DNA of 64,000 nt from Phaeacidiphilus oryzae TH49 (GTDB lineage Bacteria > Actinomycetota > Actinomycetes > Streptomycetales > Streptomycetaceae). Position 1 is the stretch's first letter; each line of letters starts with the position of its first letter. Shown one piece after another: positions 35,704-43,495 of the stretch. The notes beneath the pieces were generated by a model that worked only from the letters and a program-made list of their open reading frames with translations, did no database searches and had not been told where the DNA came from. The position numbers and the translations under genes are program-made. The DNA lies in contig NZ_JQMQ01000005.1 in assembly GCF_000744815.1 (NCBI RefSeq), forward strand, positions 566,055 to 630,054, in the 5' to 3' direction.

Positions 35704-36720
35704 TCAGCCGCGCCCCTCCGCGGCGGCGGCCAGGGCCCGGCGGAGGTGGCCGTCGTGCTCGGCCAGGGCGGTGTGCGCCCGCGCTGCGGGGGCGCCGGTG
35801 AGGAGGGCGTAGACGGCCTCCTTCACCGAGCCGCCGGACGCCCGGAGGGCGGCCGAAGCGGTCGCCGCGTCCACCGCGGTGACCCGCATGACGGTGCGTT
35901 CGGCCCGGGCCATCAGCTTGTCGTTGGTGGCCTGGAGGTCGACCATGACGTTCCCGTAGGTCTTGCCGAGCCGCACCATGGTCAGCGTGGAGAGCATATT
36001 GAGCACCAGCTTCTGCGCGGTGCCGGCCTTCAGCCGGGTCGAGCCCGCGATCAGCTCAGGACCGGTGTCCGCCTCGATGGCGATCTCCGCCGCCGCGCCG
36101 ATCCGGGAGCCGGTGTTGCAGGCCACCGCGACGGTCAGCGCGCCGGCCGCGGCGGCCGTCCGCAGCGCCCCCAGCACATAGGGGGTGCGGCCGGAGGCGG
36201 AGAGGCCGACCAGGCTGTCGGAGGCGCCCAGGCCCAGCGCGGCGACATCGGCGGCGCCCGCGTCCTGGTCGTCCTCCGCGCCCTCCACGGCGGTGCGGAT
36301 CGCGGTGTCCCCGCCGGCGATCAGCCCGACGACCAGGTCCGGAGAGACGCCGAAGGTCGGCGGGCACTCGCTGGCGTCCAGCACGCCCATCCGGCCGGAG
36401 GTGCCGGCCCCGGCGTACACCAGGCGGCCGCCGCGGCGCATCCGCTCGGCGATCGCGTCCACCGCCTGGACGATCCTGGGGGCCGCCGCGCCGACCGCGG
36501 CCACCGCCGCCCGGTCGCAGGCGTGCATGGCGGCCACCAGGCCGCCGGTGTCCAGGAGGTCGAGCTGTTCGTGGTCGGCCTCGACGGCCTCGGTGGCGAG
36601 CCCGGCGAGCTCGGCGCGGAGCGCCGCGTGCGGATCGGCGGCGGGCCCGGCAGCGGGCCCCTCGGCGGCCTCGGCGGCGGGCTCGGCGGCCTGCGGGTCA
36701 GTGGCGGGGTGGTCGGACAC
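35704..36720 (-). CDS. murQ: N-acetylmuramic acid 6-phosphate etherase
   Basis: 338-residue SIS-fold enzyme that removes the lactyl ether from MurNAc-6-phosphate, giving GlcNAc-6-phosphate and D-lactate. Family blocks are strongly kept: GRLVYAGAGTSGRMGVLDASECPPTFG (with the Glu of ECPPTF), LVVGLIAGGDTAIRTAVEGAEDD, DSLVGLSASGRTPYVLGAL and TAQKLVLNMLSTLTMVRLGKTYGNVMVDLQ. The first 30 residues are an Ala/Glu/Pro extension. The GTG start overlaps the 3' end of the upstream kinase gene by 23 bp. It lies in the MurNAc-catabolism locus with kinase, RpiR regulator and NamZ. Confidence 0.95.
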   Translation of the reverse strand: MSDHPATDPQAAEPAAEAAEGPAAGPAADPHAALRAELAGLATEAVEADHEQLDLLDTGGLVAAMHACDRAAVAAVGAAAPRIVQAVDAIAERMRRGGRLVYAGAGTSGRMGVLDASECPPTFGVSPDLVVGLIAGGDTAIRTAVEGAEDDQDAGAADVAALGLGASDSLVGLSASGRTPYVLGALRTAAAAGALTVAVACNTGSRIGAAAEIAIEADTGPELIAGSTRLKAGTAQKLVLNMLSTLTMVRLGKTYGNVMVDLQATNDKLMARAERTVMRVTAVDAATASAALRASGGSVKEAVYALLTGAPAARAHTALAEHDGHLRRALAAAAEGRG

Positions 36721-37674
36721 GGAACACCTGCTTCTCGTGCGGGAGATCGGCTCGGGCGGTGAGGAGGGCGGCGCCGTCCAGGGCGTCGCCGAGCGGGGCG
36801 GCCGGACGCAGTCCGGCGGTGCTGAGGGCCTCGTGGAGGGCCTTGGCGAAGGCGGCGTCGCCGGTGAGCCCGCCGACCACGGCGACCGGAGCTCCCCCCG
36901 TCGCCACCGCGCACGCGGTCTCGACCAGCCGGTCCAGCGCCTCGGCCGCGATCCGCCGGGCGACCGCGTCGCCGTCCCGCGCGGCGGCGAGGACCGCGGG
37001 GGCGAAGGAGGCCAGCCGCCGTTCGGGGGCCGGGTCGCCGCCGACCACCGCCGGCAGGCGGGTGAGGGGGTCGGCGAGGGCGCGCGCGGCGTCCAGCAGT
37101 GCGGTGGCCGGTCCGCGCCCGTCCCAAGCGCGCAGCGCGGCGGTGAGTCCGCGCTGTCCGATCCATCGCCCGCTGCCGTCGTCGCCGAGCCAGATGCCCC
37201 AGCCGTCGGCGCGACGCAGCTCGCCGCCCTCGTCGAGGCCGGCGGCGACCGCGCCGGTGCCCGCGATCAGCACCACTCCCGGGCCGCCGGCCAGCGCGCC
37301 GGCGTGCGCGGTGACCAGGTCGCTGGTGACGAGCGCCGGACAGTGGTGGCGTTCGGCCAGCAGCGCGGCCAACCGTTCTGCCCCTTCCGGAGCCGCGCCG
37401 GCGCCGGCCGCGCCGACGGCCAGCGCGCCGATCGAGAGCCCGCCGACCACCGGCGGATCGAGGCGGGCCAGCACCGCGCCGACGGCCTCGGCCGCCCGCT
37501 GCACGCCGATCCGCTCGGCCAGCCCGGAAGCGCCGGGCCCTCCGCCCCGCCGGCCCGCCCGTCCGGCTCCGGCGTACCGAGACGGTTCGGCCGGGTGGTC
37601 CAACTACGGGCCCGGCAACGGGTCTTGCCCAGGTCGACGGCGACCAGGCCGACCCTCGCGGCGCCTGCCGGCAT
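36698..37674 (-). CDS. BadF/BadG-family aminosugar kinase, MurK/NagK-like (one frame break)
   Basis: ATG 37674 follows GGAGG and reads MPAGAARVGLVAVDLGKTRC, the ATPase phosphate-1 loop of the family. Near 37605 the frame moves by -1 and continues as DHPAEPSRYAG... VVLIAGTGAVAAGLDEGG ... GWGIWLGDDGSGRWIGQRGL ... VAVVGGLTGDAAFAKAL (phosphate-2 and adenosine motifs), ending in murQ. One added base gives about 325 residues. It should phosphorylate imported MurNAc and/or GlcNAc with ATP at C6, feeding MurQ. Clostridium MurK belongs to this family and has that activity. The break is in a G/C tract and is probably a sequence error. Confidence 0.8.
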
Positions 37675-37707
37675 CGCCCACCTCCGCAGTGTCACTTCTC
37701 AGCGGTC

Positions 37708-37772
37708 GGTAAATTACCTGTATCGGCGCGGGAATGAAAAGCATTGACGCATTCGGGGGGTCTGGCTAGGCT
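37708..37772 (+). promoter_or_regulatory. RpiR-gene promoter and GGTAAATTACC operator
   Basis: The perfect inverted repeat GGTAAATTACC (37708-37718) lies between the divergent kinase and regulator genes. TTGACG (37744-37749), 17 nt, and TAGGCT (37767-37772) form a good promoter that would start transcription within a few bases of the regulator's GTG (37781), so the mRNA is probably leaderless. A similar site precedes the transporter genes at 41132. Confidence 0.65.
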
Positions 37773-37780
37773 CACCGGCC

Positions 37781-38644
37781 GTGAGCATCAGGACGAGTAT
37801 CCAGTCCCAGGTGAACGACTATCCACCGTCCCTGCGCCGGGTCGCGGACGCGGTGCTGACGCGGCCTCAGATCGTTCTCGACCAGACGATCACCGAGCTC
37901 GCCCGCACCTGCGAGACCTCGGAGACCAGCGTGGTGCGGTTCTGCCGCACCCTCGGCTTCAAGGGCTACGCCCCGCTCCGCCTCCGGATGGCGACCGAAC
38001 TGGCCAGCGAGACCGCCAAGTTCGGCATGGAGGCGGGCTACGGCTCGGACATCACCCCGACCGACACCCTCGCCGACGCGGTCGCCAAGATCAGCACCGC
38101 CGAGATCGTGGGCATCCAGGAGACCGCCGCCAGCATCGACATCGCGGTCCTCGGGGAGATCGTCGACCGGGTGACGGCCGCCCGCCGGGTGCTCACCTTC
38201 GGCGTCGCGGCCAGCAACGTCGGGGCCCGCGACCTGGCCCAGAAGCTGCTGCGGATCGACATGGACGCCCTCTCCTTCACCGACGCCCACGAGGCGCTGG
38301 TGCCGGCCTCGCTGCTCGGCCCGCAGGGGGTGGCGATCGGCTTCTCCCACGGCGGACGCACCCGGGAGACCGTGGAGTTCCTGCGCGAGGCCCGGAAGAG
38401 CGGCGCGTACACGGTGGCGGTGACCAACGCCCAGTCCACTCCGCTGGAGGCGGAGGCGGACGCGACCCTCCGCACCGCGGTCCGGGAGATCCGCTTCCGG
38501 TCCGGGGCGATGGCCAGCCGGATCGCCCAACTGACCGTCGTGGACTACCTGTTCGTCGGGATCGCCCGTTCCGACTACGACCGCAGCGTCTCCGCGCTGG
38601 AGCGTACCTACGCCGCAACCCGCGCGCTGCGCGACGATCGCTGA
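37781..38644 (+). CDS. RpiR/MurR-family transcriptional regulator
   Basis: 287 residues: an N-terminal HTH_6 DNA-binding domain at about 1-77 (LRRVADAVLTRPQIVLDQTITELARTCETSETSVVRFCRTLGFKGYAPLRLRM) and a SIS phosphosugar-binding domain at about 110-260 (VLTFGVAASNVGARDLAQKLLRID, AIGFSHGGRTRETVEFLREAR). By location the ligand should be MurNAc-6-phosphate or GlcNAc-6-phosphate, and the targets both divergent units and the transporter genes. GTG start; the promoter geometry predicts a leaderless mRNA. Confidence 0.88.
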   Translation: MSIRTSIQSQVNDYPPSLRRVADAVLTRPQIVLDQTITELARTCETSETSVVRFCRTLGFKGYAPLRLRMATELASETAKFGMEAGYGSDITPTDTLADAVAKISTAEIVGIQETAASIDIAVLGEIVDRVTAARRVLTFGVAASNVGARDLAQKLLRIDMDALSFTDAHEALVPASLLGPQGVAIGFSHGGRTRETVEFLREARKSGAYTVAVTNAQSTPLEAEADATLRTAVREIRFRSGAMASRIAQLTVVDYLFVGIARSDYDRSVSALERTYAATRALRDDR

Positions 38645-38665
38645 CCGGCCCCAGAGGAGGCCCGC

Positions 38666-39940
38666 GTGCAGAACGCGCCCCACACGCCACATCCGCAGCA
38701 ACCGCAGCAACCGCAGCAACCGCAGCAACCGCAACAGCCCCCCACCGCCGTCGCCGGACTGGACCGGCTGCTCGCCGATCCGGGCCTGCTGCCCGCCCGC
38801 CGGATAGCCCTGGCCACCAACGCCACCGGGCTCACCGCCGACCTCCGCCGCGGCGTGGACGCGCTGGGCGAGGCGGGCTTCACCGTCTCCGTGCTGCTCA
38901 CCCCGGAGCACGGCCTCCACGGCACGGCCCAGGCCGGCGAGTCCGAGGGCCCCGGCAGCGACCCGGCCACCGGCATCCCGGTCGTGGACACCTACGAACT
39001 CCCGGCCGCCGAGCTGGACGCCGCGATCCGGGCGGCCGATCCGGAGGCCGTCGTCTTCGACATGCAGGACGTCGGCACCCGCTACTGGACCTACACCTCG
39101 ACCATGCTGGACTGCATGGCCGCGGCGGCCCGCACCGACGTCCCGTTCGCCGTGCTGGACCGCCCCGACCCGATCGGCGGCACCGCGGTCGAGGGCCCCG
39201 GACTCGATCCGGAGTACGCGAGCTTCGTCGGGCGGATCGACATCCCCCTGCGGCACGGCCTCACCGCCGGCGAGATCGCCCGGCTGGCCGCGCTCCGCTC
39301 CCGGACCGGCGGGTTCGGCGGATCGCCGCTGCCCGAGCCGACGGTGGTCGCCGTCGAGGGCTGGTCGGACCGGGCCCCCGGCGCCTGCGGCCCCTTCGTG
39401 CCGCCCTCCCCCAACCTCCCCACCCTGCCCTCGGCACTGGCCTTCCCCGCCACCGGGCTGGTCGAGGGCCTCAACGTCAGTGAGGGGCGCGGCACCACCA
39501 GGCCCTTCGAGACCATCGGCGCGCCCTTCGTCGACGCCCGGCTGCTGCCACTGCTCCGCGCCCAGGAACTGCCCGGGGTGCTGTGGCGGGAGACCTGGTT
39601 CCGCCCGGTGTTCCACAAGTACGCCGGAACCGTGCTGCGCGGGGTGGCGCTGCACATCACCGACGCCGAGGCCTTCGTACCGGTCCGCACCGGGCTGACG
39701 CTGCTGTGGGCGCTGGCCGAGCTCTACCCGGACGACCTCCGGGTGCTGCCGCGCTCGCCGGACACCCCCGCCGGGGAGCCGGGCTGCGCGCTGGACCGGC
39801 TGTGGGGCTCGGACGCCCTGCGCCGCCGGCTGGAGGCGGGCGCGGATCCGCGGGACCTGGTCGGGCCGCCGTCCACCGTCCGGGAGACCTATCCGGCGGC
39901 CCTCTTCGGGCCGGCGCGCCGTACCGCGGTGGCCCGGTGA
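38666..39940 (+). CDS. namZ: NamZ-type exo-beta-N-acetylmuramidase (DUF1343)
   Basis: 424 residues. After a Gln-Pro tract (9-bp unit repeated four times) comes the DUF1343/GH171 fold: LATNATGLTADLRRGVDALGEAG, LLTPEHGLHGTAQAGE, VVFDMQDVGTRYWTYTSTMLDCM, FAVLDRPDPIGGTAVEGP, PLRHGLTAGEIA and LNVSEGRGTTRPFETIGAPF. Bacillus NamZ removes terminal MurNAc from the non-reducing end of peptidoglycan fragments. I see no signal peptide, so it would act on imported fragments or leave by another route. GTG start with GAGGAGG upstream. Its TGA overlaps the next GTG. Confidence 0.88.
   Translation: MQNAPHTPHPQQPQQPQQPQQPQQPPTAVAGLDRLLADPGLLPARRIALATNATGLTADLRRGVDALGEAGFTVSVLLTPEHGLHGTAQAGESEGPGSDPATGIPVVDTYELPAAELDAAIRAADPEAVVFDMQDVGTRYWTYTSTMLDCMAAAARTDVPFAVLDRPDPIGGTAVEGPGLDPEYASFVGRIDIPLRHGLTAGEIARLAALRSRTGGFGGSPLPEPTVVAVEGWSDRAPGACGPFVPPSPNLPTLPSALAFPATGLVEGLNVSEGRGTTRPFETIGAPFVDARLLPLLRAQELPGVLWRETWFRPVFHKYAGTVLRGVALHITDAEAFVPVRTGLTLLWALAELYPDDLRVLPRSPDTPAGEPGCALDRLWGSDALRRRLEAGADPRDLVGPPSTVRETYPAALFGPARRTAVAR
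38696..38731. repeat. CAGCAACCG x4 tandem repeat inside namZ
   Basis: Four perfect 9-bp copies coding Gln-Gln-Pro repeats in the NamZ N-terminus; repeat slippage could vary the tract length. Confidence 0.85.
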
Positions 39941-41064
39941 GCGCGGCACTGCGGCGCATCGCCGCCCTGGTGGACCAGGCCGTGGCGGACGGGGTCTGCT
40001 CCGCCGCGGCGGTGGCGGTGGACGTCGACGGCGCGCCGGCACTGCGGCACTGGGCGGGGGTGCTGCAGCGGATCGGCGACGACGGCGCGGAGCTGCCGGC
40101 CGCCGAGCGGCCGCCGGTTCGCCCGGACACCTGCTTCGACCTGGCCTCGGTGACCAAGGTCTACTCCGCCCACACCCTCCTCGGCCTGGTCGCCGAGGGC
40201 GTCCTCGCGCTGGACGCGCCGGTGGCGCGATGGCTGCCGGAGTACCGGGAGGGCGCCCGCTCCGAGGTCACCCTCCGCCACCTCCTCACCCACACCTCGG
40301 GGCTGCCCGCCGTCTGGGACGGCTGGCGGGAGGCCGTAAGGCGGCGAGCTCCGGACGGCGCGCCGCCATCCGCGCCGGACCGCCGCGCGCTCACCGCCGA
40401 TCTGGCCGCCGTGCCGCTGGCGGCGCCGCCCGGCACCCGCTGGGTGTACGCCTGCACCGGGTACCTCACCGCGATGCTGCTGGCCGAGCGGGCCACCGGG
40501 CGGCCCTGGGCGGAGCTGGTCCGCCGGCACACCCTGGACCCCCTCGGGCTGGCCGCGACCACCTTCCGCCCCGACCGGGAGCGCACCGCGGCCACCGAGT
40601 ACCAGCCCGAGTTCGGCCGGGGCACCGTCCGCGGGGTGGTCCACGACGAGGCGGCCTGGTCGCTGGGCGGGACGGCGGCCAACGCCGGGCTGTTCGCGCC
40701 GCTGGAGGACGTGCTGCGGTTCGCCGAGGCGATCCGCCGCGGCGAGGAGGAGCGGACGGCGGTGTGGATGTGGGACGACCAGTTGCCCTCGGTGCTGCGC
40801 CCGGAGGCCCAGCGGCCCCCGCACGGCGTCTCGTTGGGGCTGCGCATCGGCGAGACGGCCTGGATGGGCCCGGAGGGCTCGGCCTGCCGCGGCCACACCG
40901 GTTTCACCGGCACCTCGCTGCAGATCGACCGGGCGCGCGGGGTCAGCGTCGTGCTCCTCACCAACCGGGTGCACCCCACCCGGGAGGGCCGTCCCGTGCA
41001 TCCGCTGCGCGCCGCCACGGCTACCGCCGCCCTTGCCGACTTCCCTGCTCAGCAGCATTTCTGA
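39937..41064 (+). CDS. Beta-lactamase-fold serine hydrolase, possible MurNAc-L-Ala amidase (AmiE/YbbE-like)
   Basis: 375 residues, class C beta-lactamase/penicillin-binding fold. Catalytic S71-x-x-K74 lies in DLASVTKVY, the Tyr in WVYACTGY (Y171, with A-C instead of the usual S-N), and the third motif is H320-T-G in RGHTGFTG. LRHLLTHTSGLP is the usual family block. No signal peptide is seen. In Bacillus subtilis a relative, AmiE/YbbE, removes stem peptides from MurNAc and is encoded beside namZ, nagZ, murQ and murR. The same neighbourhood here supports that role, though esterase or D-amino peptidase activity cannot be excluded. GTGA overlap with namZ. Confidence 0.82.
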   Translation: MSAALRRIAALVDQAVADGVCSAAAVAVDVDGAPALRHWAGVLQRIGDDGAELPAAERPPVRPDTCFDLASVTKVYSAHTLLGLVAEGVLALDAPVARWLPEYREGARSEVTLRHLLTHTSGLPAVWDGWREAVRRRAPDGAPPSAPDRRALTADLAAVPLAAPPGTRWVYACTGYLTAMLLAERATGRPWAELVRRHTLDPLGLAATTFRPDRERTAATEYQPEFGRGTVRGVVHDEAAWSLGGTAANAGLFAPLEDVLRFAEAIRRGEEERTAVWMWDDQLPSVLRPEAQRPPHGVSLGLRIGETAWMGPEGSACRGHTGFTGTSLQIDRARGVSVVLLTNRVHPTREGRPVHPLRAATATAALADFPAQQHF

Positions 41065-41127
41065 TGAATCATCAGGAAACCCCGGAGGCGGCCGGGTCGC
41101 GATTGGACATCGGCTCGCCGTAAACCA

Positions 41128-41157
41128 TTGACGTAAATTTCCTTGCATCGGTAACCT
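41128..41157 (+). promoter_or_regulatory. Importer promoter with second RpiR-type site
   Basis: TTGACG (41128-41133), 18 nt, TAACCT (41152-41157). The spacer begins with cGTAAATTTCC (41132-41142), matching 9 of 11 bases of the GGTAAATTACC site at 37708, so the importer genes probably share the RpiR regulator. Confidence 0.55.
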
Positions 41158-41209
41158 TCCGACGACCTTCGGACGCCGGGGCGAACCCACAAAGGGAAGG
41201 ACCCGCCAC

Positions 41210-42091
41210 GTGACCGCCATCGACCAGCCCGCCGGAGCGCCGCGGCGCGGCGCCGGGCGCCGGAGAGGACGGGCCGGCGCCGCACCCGTCGTCGGCCACA
41301 CCGTGCTCGCCATCGCCTCCGCCGTGGTGCTGGTGCCGCTGCTCTTCGTGGTCTACCTGTCGCTGAAGGACGTCGCCGGGATCCTCGGCACCCCGCTCTC
41401 CCCGCCGCATCCGGTGCACTGGGGCAACTACGGGCAGTCCTGGTCGGAGGGCGACCTCGGCCGCTTCCTGCTGAACACCCTGGTGGTGGCGGTGGTGACG
41501 GTGGCGGTGATCCTGCTGGTGTCCTCGCTGGCGGCGTTCGTCATCGCGCGCTACCGCTTCCGCGGCAACCAGCTGCTCTACCTGTTCTTCGTCTCCGGCC
41601 TGGCACTGCCGATCCAGATCATCGCGCTGCCGGTGTTCATCCTGATCGAGAACCTCGGCCTGCTGAACACACTGCCCGCGCTGATCCTGGTCTTCGCCTC
41701 CGGCGGCATCTCCTACAGCGTCTTCATCCTGGTCAACTACATGCGCTCGATCCCGTTCGAGCTCCAGGAGGCCGCGGTGATGGACGGCGCGGGCCCGCTG
41801 CGGATCTACTGGCACGTGGTGCTGCCGCTGGTCCGCCCGGCGCTCGGCATTGTGGCCGTCTTCCAGTTCCTGACCGCCTGGAAGGAGTTCTTCCTTCCGC
41901 TGCTGCTCATCCAGGACCCGCAGAACATGACGGTGGCGGTCGGCATCCTCTCCTTCGTCGGCGAGCACACCACGCAGTGGCAGCTGCTGCTGGCCGGCCT
42001 GGTGATGGTGTCACTGCCCACGATCATCGGATTCCTGCTGGTGGCACGGCAGTTCCGGCGCAACCTGATCAGCGGCGGCATCAAGATGTGA
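41210..42091 (+). CDS. Sugar ABC importer permease (MalG type), MurNAc locus
   Basis: 293 residues with six helices. The EAA loop reads FELQEAAVMDGAGPLRIYWHVVLPLV. A CUT1 carbohydrate permease with a basic Arg/Gly-rich N-terminus. GTG start with GGGAAGGA upstream. The gene order permease-binding protein-permease is unusual; most CUT1 operons start with the binding protein. No ATPase gene is present, pointing to the shared MsiK-type subunit. The substrate is inferred from the locus: MurNAc, MurNAc-containing disaccharide or muropeptide sugar. Confidence 0.85.
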   Translation: MTAIDQPAGAPRRGAGRRRGRAGAAPVVGHTVLAIASAVVLVPLLFVVYLSLKDVAGILGTPLSPPHPVHWGNYGQSWSEGDLGRFLLNTLVVAVVTVAVILLVSSLAAFVIARYRFRGNQLLYLFFVSGLALPIQIIALPVFILIENLGLLNTLPALILVFASGGISYSVFILVNYMRSIPFELQEAAVMDGAGPLRIYWHVVLPLVRPALGIVAVFQFLTAWKEFFLPLLLIQDPQNMTVAVGILSFVGEHTTQWQLLLAGLVMVSLPTIIGFLLVARQFRRNLISGGIKM

Positions 42092-42144
42092 GCCGCCGCG
42101 CTCCGCCCCCGGCATCGCCCTGTTCCCGCGAAAGGACGCCTCCC

Positions 42145-43488
42145 ATGGCCCCGACTCCCGGCTTCCGGCGCCGTCAGCGCCGTACCGGCACCGCCCTGCT
42201 CGCCTGCGCGGTGAGCGCTGCCGCCCTCGGCCTCACCGGCTGCGGGACCTCCGCGGGCTCGTCCGCGGAGCCGACCGTCACCGTGTGGTCCTGGCGCGCC
42301 CAGGACGCGCCGGTCTGGAAGACCGTCCAGGACGACCTGGCGAAGCAGGGCACCAACGTCCGGATCCAGTTCCGCGCCATCAACGCGACCTCGTACGACT
42401 CGGTGCTGCAGACCGCGATGAACGGCGGCTCCGGGCCGGACATCTACTACGACCGGGCCGGCGAGGGGACCGAGAAGTACGCCGCCGCCGGGATGGCCGC
42501 CCCGCTCGACGGCTCGGTGGACACCTCGGCCATCGGCAAGGACGCGCTCGCCGCCGCGCAGTACCGGGGGAAGACCTACGGCGTGCCGTTCGCCGTGCAG
42601 TCGATGGAGCTCTTCTACAACAAGAAGCTGCTCGCCGACAACGGCGTGCAGGTGCCGCAGACCTGGACGCAGCTGATCTCGGCGATGAAGACGCTGAAGT
42701 CCAAGGGCGTGACGCCGATGTACGTGATGGGCGTGCAGCAGTGGCTGCTGGCCCTGCAGATCGACGCGATCGGCGCCTCCACACTGGACGACTCCACCGC
42801 CCAGGCCATCACCGACAAGAAGGCCACCTACTCCGATCCGCAGTTCGTCCGGACGCTGGCCGCCTTCCAGCAGCTCTCCCCCTACCTGGAGAAGAACTGG
42901 CAGGCCACCGGCTCGGCCGGGAACGAGCAGGAGACCCAGTTCGCGCTCGGCAAGACCGCCTTCATCATCGACGGCATCTTCGACACCGCGACCATCGACC
43001 AGGTCAACCCCTCCCTGCAGTACGGGCAGATCCTGGTCCCCTCGCCGGACGGCAAGCAGCCCCGGCTGGACTGGTACATAGACGGCGACTTCTCGCTCAA
43101 CTCCCACATCAGGTCGAGCGCCGAGTCGACGGCCGCCGAGAAGGTGCTCGGCTTCACCGCCACCAAGACCTTCGGCGACGCCTTCTCCCAGGTGGCCGGC
43201 GAGATCTCGCCGATCCAGGGGGTCCAGGTGCCGGCCAAGTACCCGCTGAGCGTGGAGGCCGCCCACTGGTACCAGACCCAGGCCGTCAAGCCGGTCTTCG
43301 GCATCCGCTCGCCGATGGACAACCCGCCGGTGAGCCCCTCGGACATCAAGAAGAAGTCCGCGGCGACCACGCCGGGCATCTTCACCGCCGAGCAGAACAT
43401 CGCGACCCCGCTGCTGAACGGGAAGCTGACGCCGCAGCAGGCCGCCGCGAAGATCGACTCGCAGCTCTCCTGGTACTTCGGCAAGTAG
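42145..43488 (+). CDS. Lipoprotein sugar-binding subunit of the MurNAc-locus importer
   Basis: 447-residue family 1 solute-binding protein. The lipoprotein signal ends LGLTGCGTS (lipobox LTGC, Cys at about 33). Mature motifs are VTVWSWRAQDAPVWKTVQDDL, GPDIYYDRAGEGTEKYAAAGM and QYRGKTYGVPFAVQSMELFYNKK. AAAGGACG precedes the ATG. It captures the substrate outside the membrane. The family spans many oligosaccharides, so the MurNAc assignment rests on its position between namZ/amiE-like genes and the permeases. Confidence 0.85.
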   Translation: MAPTPGFRRRQRRTGTALLACAVSAAALGLTGCGTSAGSSAEPTVTVWSWRAQDAPVWKTVQDDLAKQGTNVRIQFRAINATSYDSVLQTAMNGGSGPDIYYDRAGEGTEKYAAAGMAAPLDGSVDTSAIGKDALAAAQYRGKTYGVPFAVQSMELFYNKKLLADNGVQVPQTWTQLISAMKTLKSKGVTPMYVMGVQQWLLALQIDAIGASTLDDSTAQAITDKKATYSDPQFVRTLAAFQQLSPYLEKNWQATGSAGNEQETQFALGKTAFIIDGIFDTATIDQVNPSLQYGQILVPSPDGKQPRLDWYIDGDFSLNSHIRSSAESTAAEKVLGFTATKTFGDAFSQVAGEISPIQGVQVPAKYPLSVEAAHWYQTQAVKPVFGIRSPMDNPPVSPSDIKKKSAATTPGIFTAEQNIATPLLNGKLTPQQAAAKIDSQLSWYFGK

Positions 43489-43495
43489 CGGCGCC

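Noticed and set aside
35746-36762. Plus-strand open frame opposite murQ
   Set aside because: Antisense shadow of a highly conserved enzyme; no ribosome site or family match.
38696-38731. CRISPR-like short repeats
   Set aside because: The 9-bp units are direct coding repeats (Gln-Gln-Pro) without spacers; no cas genes are present in the window.
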